Origin: Flavobacterium sp. KMS
GTDB taxonomy: Bacteria; Bacteroidota; Bacteroidia; Flavobacteriales; Flavobacteriaceae
Assembly: GCF_000813005.1 (NCBI RefSeq)
Contig: NZ_JSYP01000002.1
Coordinates: forward strand, 1-64,000
DNA length: 64,000 bases
Direction of reading: 5' to 3'
The number at the start of each line of letters is the position of its first letter. Position 1 is the stretch's first letter. Below the pieces are notes generated by a model. The model worked only from the letters and a program-made list of their open reading frames with translations. It ran no database searches and was not told where the DNA came from. Positions 26,027 to 33,881 of the stretch are shown here, piece after piece. The position numbers and the translations under genes were made by a program.

Positions 26027-27187
26027 ATGAATAAACAAATTATTTTAATAACATTCATCGTTTTCAGCTTATTAGGCTGTAATAATGATCAAACTAACAA
26101 ATTACCGGAAGAATATAAAAAATACAATTCTTTAAACTCACTTAACACTAAAGACACAATACTATTTGGGAATTATTATTTAAGGTTATTGTTTAAAAGT
26201 TCGGAGCCTATTGAACAAGCATTATTACCATCAAATGATTTAATTGTTAGTACTACAACCAAAAAAAAGAATTCTGACATAGTAAAACACTTTTATAAGT
26301 TAGATAAAAATGGTAAAATTATTGATAGTATCTCATTTATTGAGAACTACAAAAATGGGAAAGAAGAGCTGTTGCATAACTATTTGGTTAACAAAAAGCA
26401 AAAATATTTTACGACTTGGCCGCTAGACGGAAAAAGAAATAAAATAAATTTCATTTTACAAAATGAAAATATGAATACAGATCGTAATACTGAAAAAAAA
26501 ATGATTGATGAGATATTCAGCAAGGCTCAATTTAGAAGAGTTGATTATGATTTTGATCATGTTTTTGAGACAAAAAAGAACTCACAAATTGAAGAAAATA
26601 AAAGTGATACAGATAACCAACCTATCATTGTAGAACTAAACAAAACTGTATATATAATTTTTTATTTAATGAATGGTCAATGGTATAACTTCTATACACT
26701 TACAGATATTTCAAAAAGAGTTTCCTTGGATGAAGTATTAAGTTCAAGAGTTAGTTCCAACACCTTATTCAAAAAATATGATAAGAATAAACAAGAATGG
26801 GCAGTCATATTAAATAAAAATATAATTTACAAATACTTTCATAAAATTAAAGGAGGAAATGTAACAATTTCTGGCGGAGGTAGCTCTTCTTATAGTACTT
26901 ATTGGTGGAAAGGTCAATTATTTTCAAATCTGATTATTAATAAAGATACTCTTAAGGTTTATGATGACTTATATCTTGATGAAGGAATTAATTTAAAAAC
27001 ACCGATAACTATTAATAAAAAGGAAATTGGTTACCTAAATAGAGGTCAAAGAGAACCTGCTGAACCATTAATGTTTTATTCTAATAAGGCTTTGGACTAT
27101 AGCTTATTTACCAATGATGAAAAAAAACTATATATTATAAAAGAAAAAGATTCTATAATGTCAATTAAAAATCTAATATATAAATAA
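26027..27187 (+). CDS. Lipoprotein of unknown family in the immunity array
   Basis: This 386-residue protein begins MNKQIILITFIVFSLLGC, a clear lipoprotein signal with Cys near residue 18. A longer reading from a TTG at 25928 is less likely, because it would run through the repeated junction in another frame. I recognise no family. The mature protein is Lys/Asn-rich, with a GGNVTISGGGSSSYSTYWW segment near residue 280. It is notably more AT-rich than vgrG and the effector. It is flanked on both sides by DUF2931 stubs, so it lies in the slot of an acquired immunity gene. That role is inferred. Confidence 0.6.
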   Translation: MNKQIILITFIVFSLLGCNNDQTNKLPEEYKKYNSLNSLNTKDTILFGNYYLRLLFKSSEPIEQALLPSNDLIVSTTTKKKNSDIVKHFYKLDKNGKIIDSISFIENYKNGKEELLHNYLVNKKQKYFTTWPLDGKRNKINFILQNENMNTDRNTEKKMIDEIFSKAQFRRVDYDFDHVFETKKNSQIEENKSDTDNQPIIVELNKTVYIIFYLMNGQWYNFYTLTDISKRVSLDEVLSSRVSSNTLFKKYDKNKQEWAVILNKNIIYKYFHKIKGGNVTISGGGSSSYSTYWWKGQLFSNLIINKDTLKVYDDLYLDEGINLKTPITINKKEIGYLNRGQREPAEPLMFYSNKALDYSLFTNDEKKLYIIKEKDSIMSIKNLIYK

Positions 27188-27227
27188 CGTTTATTAACCA
27201 TATCTTAAAAACATAATAGACCTCTCG

Positions 27228-27360
27228 GATACCATGAACCAATAGAAGTAGACAGCGTGCGTATTTATAAAGGTTCGGTGGGTTATAAAGGATCATATCA
27301 TTTTTAACAACAATTGTAGGTGCTAATTAAAACGTAAAAGAGAAATACACAATGGAAAAA
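27228..27360 (+). repeat. Module-junction repeat, copy 3
   Basis: This segment holds the DUF2931 stub, a spacer (CAATTGTAGGTGCTAATTAA is like CAATTGTGGGTGGTAATTAA of copy 2) and CGTAAAAGAGAAATACACAATGG. The effector stop has changed from TAA to AAA in this copy. Confidence 0.8.
27233..27307 (+). pseudogene. 3' stub of a DUF2931 gene (second stub)
   Basis: Reads HEPIEVDSVRIYKGSVGYKG, then SYHF and a stop. It is a second detached C-terminus of the DUF2931 lipoprotein, lying directly after the lipoprotein gene at 26027. The two stubs are closer to each other than to the intact gene. Confidence 0.85.
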
Positions 27361-27431
27361 TAAACAATATAGTAGTTCTTTTAATCATCACATTAAATCC
27401 AAACTATCAAAATAGTTACGTCCTTATATAA
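27352..27431 (+). pseudogene. Decayed 5' end of a DUF2931 lipoprotein gene
   Basis: It starts at the junction ATG. After a frameshift near the fourth codon it reads INNIVVLLIITLNPNYQNSY, which aligns with INKLSILLLILTLNVSCQMKN of the intact lipoprotein. The lipobox Cys is lost and the frame stops at 27431. The S9 gene tail copy begins 7 bases later. This is a gene remnant, not a working ORF. Confidence 0.7.
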
Positions 27432-27438
27432 TCCAATA

Positions 27439-27498
27439 AACATCTTGCATTTGCTTTGGGAACAAGATTAGTTCTTAGAGAAATATTTAAAAAACTAA
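27439..27498 (+). pseudogene. Right direct repeat: 3' remnant of the S9 peptidase gene
   Basis: These 20 codons match the end of the S9 peptidase gene (19130-19189), with a CAG to TAG nonsense change in the middle. With the copy at 19130 they bracket the island. 27188-27592 thus holds a DUF2931 stub, a decayed immunity start, this remnant and a terminator, but no intact gene. Confidence 0.9.
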
Positions 27499-27526
27499 AT
27501 TTTTCATTAGACTATTTATTAAAACA

Positions 27527-27560
27527 AACCCCGACAGATTTAAAAAAACCTCTCGGGGTT
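27527..27560. terminator. Hairpin terminator at the island's right end
   Basis: AACCCCGA/TCGGGGTT form the stem. T-rich tracts follow on both sides, so it can serve the island and the converging ABC gene. Confidence 0.75.
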
Positions 27561-27592
27561 GCTATTTTTTGTATCAAAAAGAATTATCTAAT

Positions 27593-28543
27593 TTACAGAT
27601 AATTTAAACTTAAAAATATTTCCTGCTCAACAGGTAAATCAATTTCACTTTCAAAGAAGATTAATTGCCTTTTATGAACCGTTTCTATCAGATAATGATT
27701 CCCTCTAAAATAGGTTCTTCTAATTTTTACTAATAAGTTAGATTCTGGAACCATTTTAAATTGATGTGGATATACAAGCGTCTTATGTGTTTCATCTTCG
27801 TAAGGAAGCAATAAATGAGTAGCAATTTCATTTACTTCACCAAACAGTGAAGCCACATATTTCGTCTCAGGATCTTCGTATATTTTTGTTGGGTTATCCT
27901 TAGCAAGAACTTCTCCATTACGCATTACAATTACTTCATCTGCAAACGACAAAGCATCCGTGCTATCATGTGTTGCTATAATGCAAGTAATCCCTTTTTG
28001 TTTTAAATATCTAAATAAATTTCGGCGTAAAGCATTTTTACGAAAAGCATCTATTTGGCTAAAAGGTTCGTCTAGTAAAATTACTTCTGGCTCTAAAGCC
28101 AAAACTCTTACTAAAGCTACTCTTTGTTGTTGTCCTCCACTTAATAATTTTGCTTTTACATTCGAGAATTGTTCCATTTCGACCATTTCCAGTAATTCCT
28201 GAACACGAAGTTTTTTCATGTTAGCAAAACCATTCGAAAGAAACTTCCCGACATTTTCGGCAACGGTTTCAAAAGGAGACAGATCAAAATCCTGCGCCAG
28301 ATATTTCATATAAGGCATTCCGGGAACCAAATTGTATTTAGGCCCTAAAACAGGTTTTTCATTATAAGAAATAGTACCTCCATTTAAATCGTATAAACCG
28401 TACATTAATTTAAGTAATGTACTTTTTCCGCAGCCGCTTTCGCCAATAATAGCAATATTTTCGCCTTTATTTATGGTAAAAGAAACATTTTTTATAACAG
28501 GTTTTTCGGTATACGAAAAAGAAATATCTTGAACTTGAAGCAT
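27593..28543 (-). CDS. ABC transporter ATP-binding protein
   Basis: This 316-residue ATPase has Walker A GESGCGKST near residue 34, the Q-loop KYLAQDFDLSPFETV near 85, the signature LLSGGQQQRVALVRVL near 135, Walker B EVILLDEPFSQID near 155, and the switch His in IATHDS. The C-terminal 80 residues form a small beta-rich extension, as in TOBE-type importers of the sugar or iron type. No permease or binding protein is adjacent, so the substrate cannot be named. It appears to be a single-gene transcript with a TATCTTTG element upstream. Confidence 0.9.
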   Translation of the reverse strand: MLQVQDISFSYTEKPVIKNVSFTINKGENIAIIGESGCGKSTLLKLMYGLYDLNGGTISYNEKPVLGPKYNLVPGMPYMKYLAQDFDLSPFETVAENVGKFLSNGFANMKKLRVQELLEMVEMEQFSNVKAKLLSGGQQQRVALVRVLALEPEVILLDEPFSQIDAFRKNALRRNLFRYLKQKGITCIIATHDSTDALSFADEVIVMRNGEVLAKDNPTKIYEDPETKYVASLFGEVNEIATHLLLPYEDETHKTLVYPHQFKMVPESNLLVKIRRTYFRGNHYLIETVHKRQLIFFESEIDLPVEQEIFLSLNYL

Positions 28544-28569
28544 TAGTTGGCATTGAAAAATTGAGGATA

Positions 28570-28577
28570 CAAAGATA
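28570..28577 (-). promoter_or_regulatory. -7 promoter element of the ABC ATPase gene
   Basis: The minus strand reads TATCTTTG, matching TAnnTTTG, about 27 bases before the start at 28543. Confidence 0.5.
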
Positions 28578-28625
28578 GTTGCTTTGATAAAAATAACTTA
28601 GAGAAAGTTATTAAATTATCTACAA

Positions 28626-28654
28626 AAAAAGCTGCTTCAAAAGAAACAGCTTTT
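28626..28654 (-). terminator. Terminator of the OmpA-like gene
   Basis: AAAAGCTGCTT/AAACAGCTTTT forms a stem with one mismatch. A T-run follows on the minus strand, 26 bases after the OmpA-like stop. Confidence 0.8.
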
Positions 28655-28679
28655 AATTTATTCGCTAAGAAGCAATGCC

Positions 28680-29369
28680 TTATTTACCAGCTTTTGCATC
28701 GTTTACCATTTTGTCATTTGCAGTAATAGCAAACTCTACACGACGGTTTTGCGCTCTTCCTTCTGGAGAATCATTTGTAGCAATTGGATCAGCAATTCCT
28801 AAACCTGAAGTTTTGAAACGAGTAGATTTTAATCCTTTAGAAACTAAATATGCTTGCACAGAAGCAGCTCTTTGTCCTGAAAGTGTTAAGTTATATTCTG
28901 GTTTACCAGTATTATCTGTATAACCAAAAATTTGAATATCAGTATCTCCGTACTCATTAAATACAGGAACTAATTTATCTAAATTTGCTTTTGCCTGAGT
29001 TGTTAATGTTGATTTGTTAGTATCAAAACGAACAGAATTTTCATTTAAAGTTAAATGAATACCCTCTCCTACTCTTTCTACGGTAGCACCTGGTAAAGCC
29101 TGATCAATTTCACGAGCTTGTTTGTCCATTTTGTTTCCAATAAGAGCACCAGTTCCACCACCTACAGCAGCACCAATAGCAGCACCTAAAGCAGCGTTTC
29201 CACCACGTCCTAAATTGTTTCCAAGAATACCCCCGATAAGAGCACCTGCAGCAACACCTATTCCTGCACCTTTTTGAGTATTATTTGCATTCTTAACTGA
29301 ATCGCAACTTGTAAAAAAACTTGTCAATACAAGTAAAGTACTCAAACCTAAAACTGTTATCTTTTTCAT
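28680..29369 (-). CDS. OmpA-family lipoprotein with glycine-zipper segment
   Basis: This 229-residue lipoprotein has its lipobox around FFTSC (Cys near residue 22). Residues 33-80 are Gly/Ala-rich with GxxxG spacing (GAGIGVAAGALIGGILGNNLG), a glycine zipper that could insert in a membrane. The C-terminal OmpA domain (about 105-220) binds peptidoglycan, with the conserved GYTDNTGKPEYNLTLSGQRA and NRRVEFAI. It resembles the YiaD type. It starts 30 bases after the lipocalin-like gene and is probably cotranscribed with it. It likely tethers the outer membrane to the wall. Confidence 0.9.
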   Translation of the reverse strand: MKKITVLGLSTLLVLTSFFTSCDSVKNANNTQKGAGIGVAAGALIGGILGNNLGRGGNAALGAAIGAAVGGGTGALIGNKMDKQAREIDQALPGATVERVGEGIHLTLNENSVRFDTNKSTLTTQAKANLDKLVPVFNEYGDTDIQIFGYTDNTGKPEYNLTLSGQRAASVQAYLVSKGLKSTRFKTSGLGIADPIATNDSPEGRAQNRRVEFAITANDKMVNDAKAGK

Positions 29370-29398
29370 ATATTTATCTTTTTATGTATTCTTTAATA

Positions 29399-29905
29399 TT
29401 AATTAGCTCTCTGAAATTGATATACTACATCTTTAACTTGTCCTCCAACATTGATATTATCAATTAATTGAAATGAATTTTCAGTTAAACCACCAATTTT
29501 CAATAAATATCCGTCTCTCACTTTTTTTGCTTTTATACCAGCATCTAGAATCTTAAGAACAAACATACCCTGACTATTAATACTCCATACAATTGGAGAA
29601 GAAAAATCAGTACAACCAGATGATGCTAAAGCCATCGACCCTTTGTTGTTGTTTGAAATAAAGTTCCAGGTACTACCAATAAAACACTTAGAATCAGCAA
29701 GATCAAATGAATTTACTTTAATATACTCTGAACCCGGATAAGAAACATTGGTTAAAACCCAATTCCCTTTAATTGCTACTTGAGTCGACTTATCAAGTTT
29801 TGTAGAAAGCGGTTCAGCTCCATTAGAAGATGTCGTTGCTGTAGAAGCTGATTTGCATGCAAAAACCGTTACGGCTAATATGCATATTAAAATAATTTTT
29901 CTCAT
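29399..29905 (-). CDS. Lipocalin-like lipoprotein
   Basis: This 168-residue protein begins MRKIILICILAVTVFAC, a lipoprotein signal with Cys at residue 17. The mature part contains GNWVLTNVSYPG, STWNFISNNNKG and WSINSQGMFVLKI, the strand pattern of small lipocalin-like proteins of Bacteroidota. The reading could be extended to 29947, but a TATCTTTG promoter element lies at 29937-29944, so the ATG at 29905 is the real start. It is the first gene of a two-gene operon with the OmpA-like lipoprotein. Ligand unknown. Confidence 0.75.
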   Translation of the reverse strand: MRKIILICILAVTVFACKSASTATTSSNGAEPLSTKLDKSTQVAIKGNWVLTNVSYPGSEYIKVNSFDLADSKCFIGSTWNFISNNNKGSMALASSGCTDFSSPIVWSINSQGMFVLKILDAGIKAKKVRDGYLLKIGGLTENSFQLIDNINVGGQVKDVVYQFQRAN

Positions 29906-29936
29906 CGTTTTAGCAAATTTAAAATTAATACTCCTA

Positions 29937-29944
29937 CAAAGATA
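29937..29944 (-). promoter_or_regulatory. -7 promoter element of the lipocalin/OmpA operon
   Basis: The minus strand reads TATCTTTG (TAnnTTTG), 32 bases before the ATG at 29905. It rules out translation from further upstream. Confidence 0.55.
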
Positions 29945-30088
29945 CAATGCAAAAAAATTAAATTTGTTTAAAAATTATTTTTTTTTCTTTCACAATTAAC
30001 ACCTACGCCAATTTGTCACCCTATTAGCAATTGGTATCTTATTTGAAGAATCTGAAAAGCATAACGTTAAACTTAAATTTTAAAAAAT

Positions 30089-31972
30089 ATGACAACAGGT
30101 AAAATTAATGTTTCGGTAGAAAACATATTTCCCTTAATCAAGAAATTCTTATACAGCGATCACGAAATTTTCTTGCGTGAGTTGATTTCTAACGGAACCG
30201 ATGCTACTCTAAAATTAAAACACCTAACTAGTATTGGTGAAGCCAAAGTAGAATATGGCAATCCAATTATTGAAATTAAAATTGACAAAGAAGGTAAAAA
30301 AATCCACATTATTGACCAAGGTCTAGGAATGACTGCCGACGAAGTTGAAAAATACATCAACCAAGTCGCTTTTTCTGGAGCTGAGGAATTTTTGGATAAA
30401 TATAAAGACTCTGCAAAAGACTCAGGAATTATTGGTCATTTTGGTCTAGGTTTTTACTCAGCCTTTATGGTTGCTGAAAAAGTAGAGATCTTTACTAAAT
30501 CATATAAAGACGAACCAGCTGCACATTGGACATGTGATGGTAGCCCAGAATTTACTTTGGAGCCAACTGACAAAACTACACGTGGAACTGAAATCGTATT
30601 ACATATTGCCGAAGATTCTCTTGAATTTTTAGAAGATTCTAAAATTTACGAGTTATTGAATAAGTATAACAAGTTTATGCCTATTCCTATTAAATTCGGA
30701 ACTAGAACAGAAACTCTTCCTAAGCCAGAAGATGCTCCTGAAGACTATGTAAACGAAACTATAGAAGTTGATAACATCATCAATAACCCAAATCCAGCTT
30801 GGACTAAACAACCAACTGAATTATCTGATGAAGATTATAAGAGTTTCTACCGTGAATTGTATCCTATGCAATTCGAAGATCCTTTATTCAACATTCACTT
30901 AAATGTTGATTATCCGTTTAACCTAACAGGAATTTTATATTTCCCAAAATTAGGTTCGGATATGCAAATTCAGAAAGACAAAATTCAATTATACCAAAAT
31001 CAGGTTTATGTAACTGATAACGTAGAAGGAATTGTTCCTGAATTTTTAACAATGTTAAAAGGAGTTATCGATTCTCCAGACATTCCGTTAAACGTTTCTC
31101 GTTCAGGTTTACAAGCAGATGGTGCTGTTAAGAAAATATCAAACTACATTACTCGTAAAGTAGCTGATAAATTAAAAGCATTATTCACTGAAAACCGTGC
31201 TGATTTTGAAGCAAAATGGAACGACATTAAAATCGTTTTAGAATACGGAATGCTTTCTGAAGATAAATTCTATGAAAAAGCGGGTGCATTTGTATTGTAT
31301 CCAACAGTAGATGGTACTTACTTTACTCTTGAAGAATTAAAAGAGAAATTAAAAGACAACCAAACCGATAAAGACGGAAAATTGGTAGTTCTTTATGCTG
31401 GAAATAAAGATGCACAACACTCTTATATTGAAACAGCAAAAGAAAAAGGATACGAAGTATTACTTTTAGATTCACCTATTATCTCACATTTAATTCAGAA
31501 AATAGAAGGTGACAATAAAGATGTAACTTTCGTACGTGTCGATTCTGATCATATTGATAACTTAATCAAGAAAGACGAAAACACGATTTCTAAATTATCT
31601 GAAGAAGAAAAAGAAGCTTTAAAAACATCATTAGAATCTTATATCCCTAAAGCATATAGTGTACAACTAGAAGCTATGGATAGCCAAGCTGCTCCGTTTA
31701 TCATTACGCAACCAGAATTTATGCGTAGAATGAAAGAAATGAGTCAATCAGGTGGTTCTGGAATGTTTGGTATGGGTAATATGCCAGAGATGTACAACTT
31801 GGTAGTAAACACAAATTCTGATTTAGCTACTAACATCTTGAATACCGAAGATAAAACACATCAAGAACATTTGGTTAAACAAGCATTAGATTTAGCCAAA
31901 TTATCTCAAAACTTATTAAAAGGAGAAGCATTAACTGCTTTTGTAAAAAGAAGTTTTGAAATGATTAAATAA
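30089..31972 (+). CDS. htpG: HSP90-family molecular chaperone HtpG
   Basis: This 627-residue cytoplasmic ATP-dependent chaperone has an N-terminal GHKL ATPase with ELISNGTDATLKL, IIDQGLGMT and IGHFGLGFYSAFMV. The middle domain includes NVSRSGLQAD with the conserved catalytic-loop arginine. The C-terminal dimerisation part contains a Met/Gly-rich stretch (GGSGMFGMGNMPEMYN). The length equals that of typical bacterial HtpG. It is a single gene with a strong terminator at 32002. I could not identify a standard -7 element, so it may use heat-shock regulation not visible here. Confidence 0.97.
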   Translation: MTTGKINVSVENIFPLIKKFLYSDHEIFLRELISNGTDATLKLKHLTSIGEAKVEYGNPIIEIKIDKEGKKIHIIDQGLGMTADEVEKYINQVAFSGAEEFLDKYKDSAKDSGIIGHFGLGFYSAFMVAEKVEIFTKSYKDEPAAHWTCDGSPEFTLEPTDKTTRGTEIVLHIAEDSLEFLEDSKIYELLNKYNKFMPIPIKFGTRTETLPKPEDAPEDYVNETIEVDNIINNPNPAWTKQPTELSDEDYKSFYRELYPMQFEDPLFNIHLNVDYPFNLTGILYFPKLGSDMQIQKDKIQLYQNQVYVTDNVEGIVPEFLTMLKGVIDSPDIPLNVSRSGLQADGAVKKISNYITRKVADKLKALFTENRADFEAKWNDIKIVLEYGMLSEDKFYEKAGAFVLYPTVDGTYFTLEELKEKLKDNQTDKDGKLVVLYAGNKDAQHSYIETAKEKGYEVLLLDSPIISHLIQKIEGDNKDVTFVRVDSDHIDNLIKKDENTISKLSEEEKEALKTSLESYIPKAYSVQLEAMDSQAAPFIITQPEFMRRMKEMSQSGGSGMFGMGNMPEMYNLVVNTNSDLATNILNTEDKTHQEHLVKQALDLAKLSQNLLKGEALTAFVKRSFEMIK

Positions 31973-32001
31973 TATTTGGCTATAAAAGCCATACTATTAC
32001 T

Positions 32002-32034
32002 AAGCCTCTCAAGTTATACTTGAGAGGCTTTTTG
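32002..32034 (+). terminator. Terminator of htpG
   Basis: The perfect 13-bp stem AAGCCTCTCAAGT/ACTTGAGAGGCTT has a 3-base loop and a T-run, 30 bases after the stop. Confidence 0.9.
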
Positions 32035-32170
32035 TTTAAAAAACACAATATTATTAACTATCCAATCTAATAATCTTAAAAAAAAGTACTTATTCCTGTT
32101 TTTTAACATAAGCTATTTACATAACTTTAACCCACTTTTAAAAAAAGTTATTTATAAAAAACAGAACTCT

Positions 32171-32524
32171 ATGAGAAAAATTTACCGTTATGAAAAATTG
32201 TCATTCTCGGCTCCAGTCGATGAAGATATTAATTTTGAAATCAAATTTATATCCGACGGTAATATAGGGCATACCGTAATCAATATACCCGGAGATAATG
32301 ATTCTGAAATTGCTAATTCTGGTAAATCTTCCTTAGGAAAAATACAAACGCTCACAGCCGAAAAAACAATTTGCGTTTCGGATATTGCCAATCCTATACC
32401 TCACGAAGACACAATTGCTATTGAATACTATATCAATAAAAAACTACTTGCAAAACATTCTAATCTAAAAAGCGATACCGATCGTCCTTATGTAATTTTA
32501 ACCATCAAATTTTCAGTAAAATGA
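32171..32524 (+). CDS. Small protein of unknown function, first gene of the hydrolase cluster
   Basis: This 117-residue protein has no signal peptide or membrane segment. The sequence alternates short hydrophobic strands (INFEIKFIS, HTVINIPG, PYVILTIKFSVK), which suggests a small beta-sandwich. I do not recognise a family. Its stop overlaps the next ATG by 4 bases (ATGA), so it is translationally coupled to an exported barrel-like protein, and two alpha/beta hydrolases follow on the same strand. It may be a cytoplasmic partner of those proteins, but nothing in the sequence shows how. Confidence 0.6.
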   Translation: MRKIYRYEKLSFSAPVDEDINFEIKFISDGNIGHTVINIPGDNDSEIANSGKSSLGKIQTLTAEKTICVSDIANPIPHEDTIAIEYYINKKLLAKHSNLKSDTDRPYVILTIKFSVK

Positions 32525-33825
32525 AAAACTGGATTATAATTAGCATAGTTTTTTATTTCGGAACAATTCAAGCCCAAAAAAAATTAGATATCCTTACAAC
32601 ACCTACTTCTCCTGCTGCAGCTGTTTTAGGTATGCAACCAAGTGCTATATTACAACCCAAATCTTATCGTGCTCTAGAAACTGCTCTTTATTCAAACTTT
32701 AGTGATGAAAATGGAAATAGTATAATCCCAAATGATTTTGGTCTCGAATTTATGCCGTATTGGGCAAACGATCATGGCATGAGTCTGGAGGAATATCTTT
32801 ATCCAAAGGCTAACCTTGATCAGCTTTTGCGCAACTCATCATTTTCTTTGGCTTCTACTCAAAATTTCATGCTACAAGACAGCACAAATACAAGAAGTCT
32901 TTCTTTTGGCTATCGCACCTCTATCTATTTTGGAAATAAAAGAGATAAAGAAATCATCCAAAAACATATCGAAACTTTAAGCAATAACCAACGTATTGGT
33001 TCTAAAATCTTAGCAGAACTTAGTGAGCTTGCAGAGAAATTTAAATTTAAAACAAAAAGAGAATACCTAACAGCCGTACGAGATAAACTTACCAATCGGA
33101 TTTACGAAGTACTCGATAAAAAATCGATGAAAGAAGCCGAAGAAATAACCAACAATATTTACGATGCTACTGATGCACTCCCTTTTAATGAAAATGATAT
33201 CGATTCCTTTTTCATTTCATTTTCTGAATTGATAGAAGACAAAACAATGGGAAGTTATGACGAATTCAAATCTTATATTCTATCGCGTCAAGGATTAAAT
33301 ATAGACTTGGCTTACGCATTAGCATTAAATTTTCCGACTAATGATTTTAAATACTCCAATGTACCCAGACAATCATTTTGGATTACTCCTTCTTATAAAT
33401 TCTCAGATAAAATAAGTTTTCTAAAAGCTACTGGTGTATTACGATATGAATGGTACAATAAGGAGTATTTTGAGAATTATTTTCCTGATACCAAAGTATA
33501 TAAAAACAATTTCGATTACGGATTAGCATTACAAAGTCAGTTCAAGAAATTTTCATTAGAATTTGAAGCTACCGGCCGACAGAGCAGTTCTCTTTTAGTT
33601 GCTGGCACAGATGCTTCGGGTAATACATTATACACCAAAGAAAACGCATCCGATTTTCAATACATAGGAACATTTAGTTATAGACTTACAGAACAAATTG
33701 CCCTATCCTATCAAATCGGAAGTGCTTTTAAACCCATTTTTAACCACAACGGAACATTGATTTCGATGCTGTCATTAAACTTTGGTTTTGGCGGACCCAA
33801 TATAACAGATTTAACTTCAAAATAA
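32521..33825 (+). CDS. Exported beta-barrel-like protein of unknown function
   Basis: This 434-residue protein has a signal peptide (residues about 1-18, ending IQAQ). Residues 20-125 and 275-430 are rich in amphipathic strands with aromatic residues. The end, ISMLSLNFGFGGPN, looks like a last barrel strand, though a short tail follows. The middle (about 130-255) is helical and charged (KILAELSELAEKFKFKTKRE), an unusual insert for a barrel. It is probably an outer membrane protein. No family is recognised. It is coupled to the preceding small gene by a 4-base overlap and precedes a membrane-bound hydrolase by 56 bases. Confidence 0.65.
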   Translation: MKNWIIISIVFYFGTIQAQKKLDILTTPTSPAAAVLGMQPSAILQPKSYRALETALYSNFSDENGNSIIPNDFGLEFMPYWANDHGMSLEEYLYPKANLDQLLRNSSFSLASTQNFMLQDSTNTRSLSFGYRTSIYFGNKRDKEIIQKHIETLSNNQRIGSKILAELSELAEKFKFKTKREYLTAVRDKLTNRIYEVLDKKSMKEAEEITNNIYDATDALPFNENDIDSFFISFSELIEDKTMGSYDEFKSYILSRQGLNIDLAYALALNFPTNDFKYSNVPRQSFWITPSYKFSDKISFLKATGVLRYEWYNKEYFENYFPDTKVYKNNFDYGLALQSQFKKFSLEFEATGRQSSSLLVAGTDASGNTLYTKENASDFQYIGTFSYRLTEQIALSYQIGSAFKPIFNHNGTLISMLSLNFGFGGPNITDLTSK

Positions 33826-33881
33826 ACCTCAAAAATCATACTCAAACCTACATTCGATGATTTTAAATCATCATAAATAAT

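Noticed and set aside
30160..30360. Antisense open frame within htpG
   Set aside because: It is a shadow of a well-conserved gene, with no family features and no promoter.
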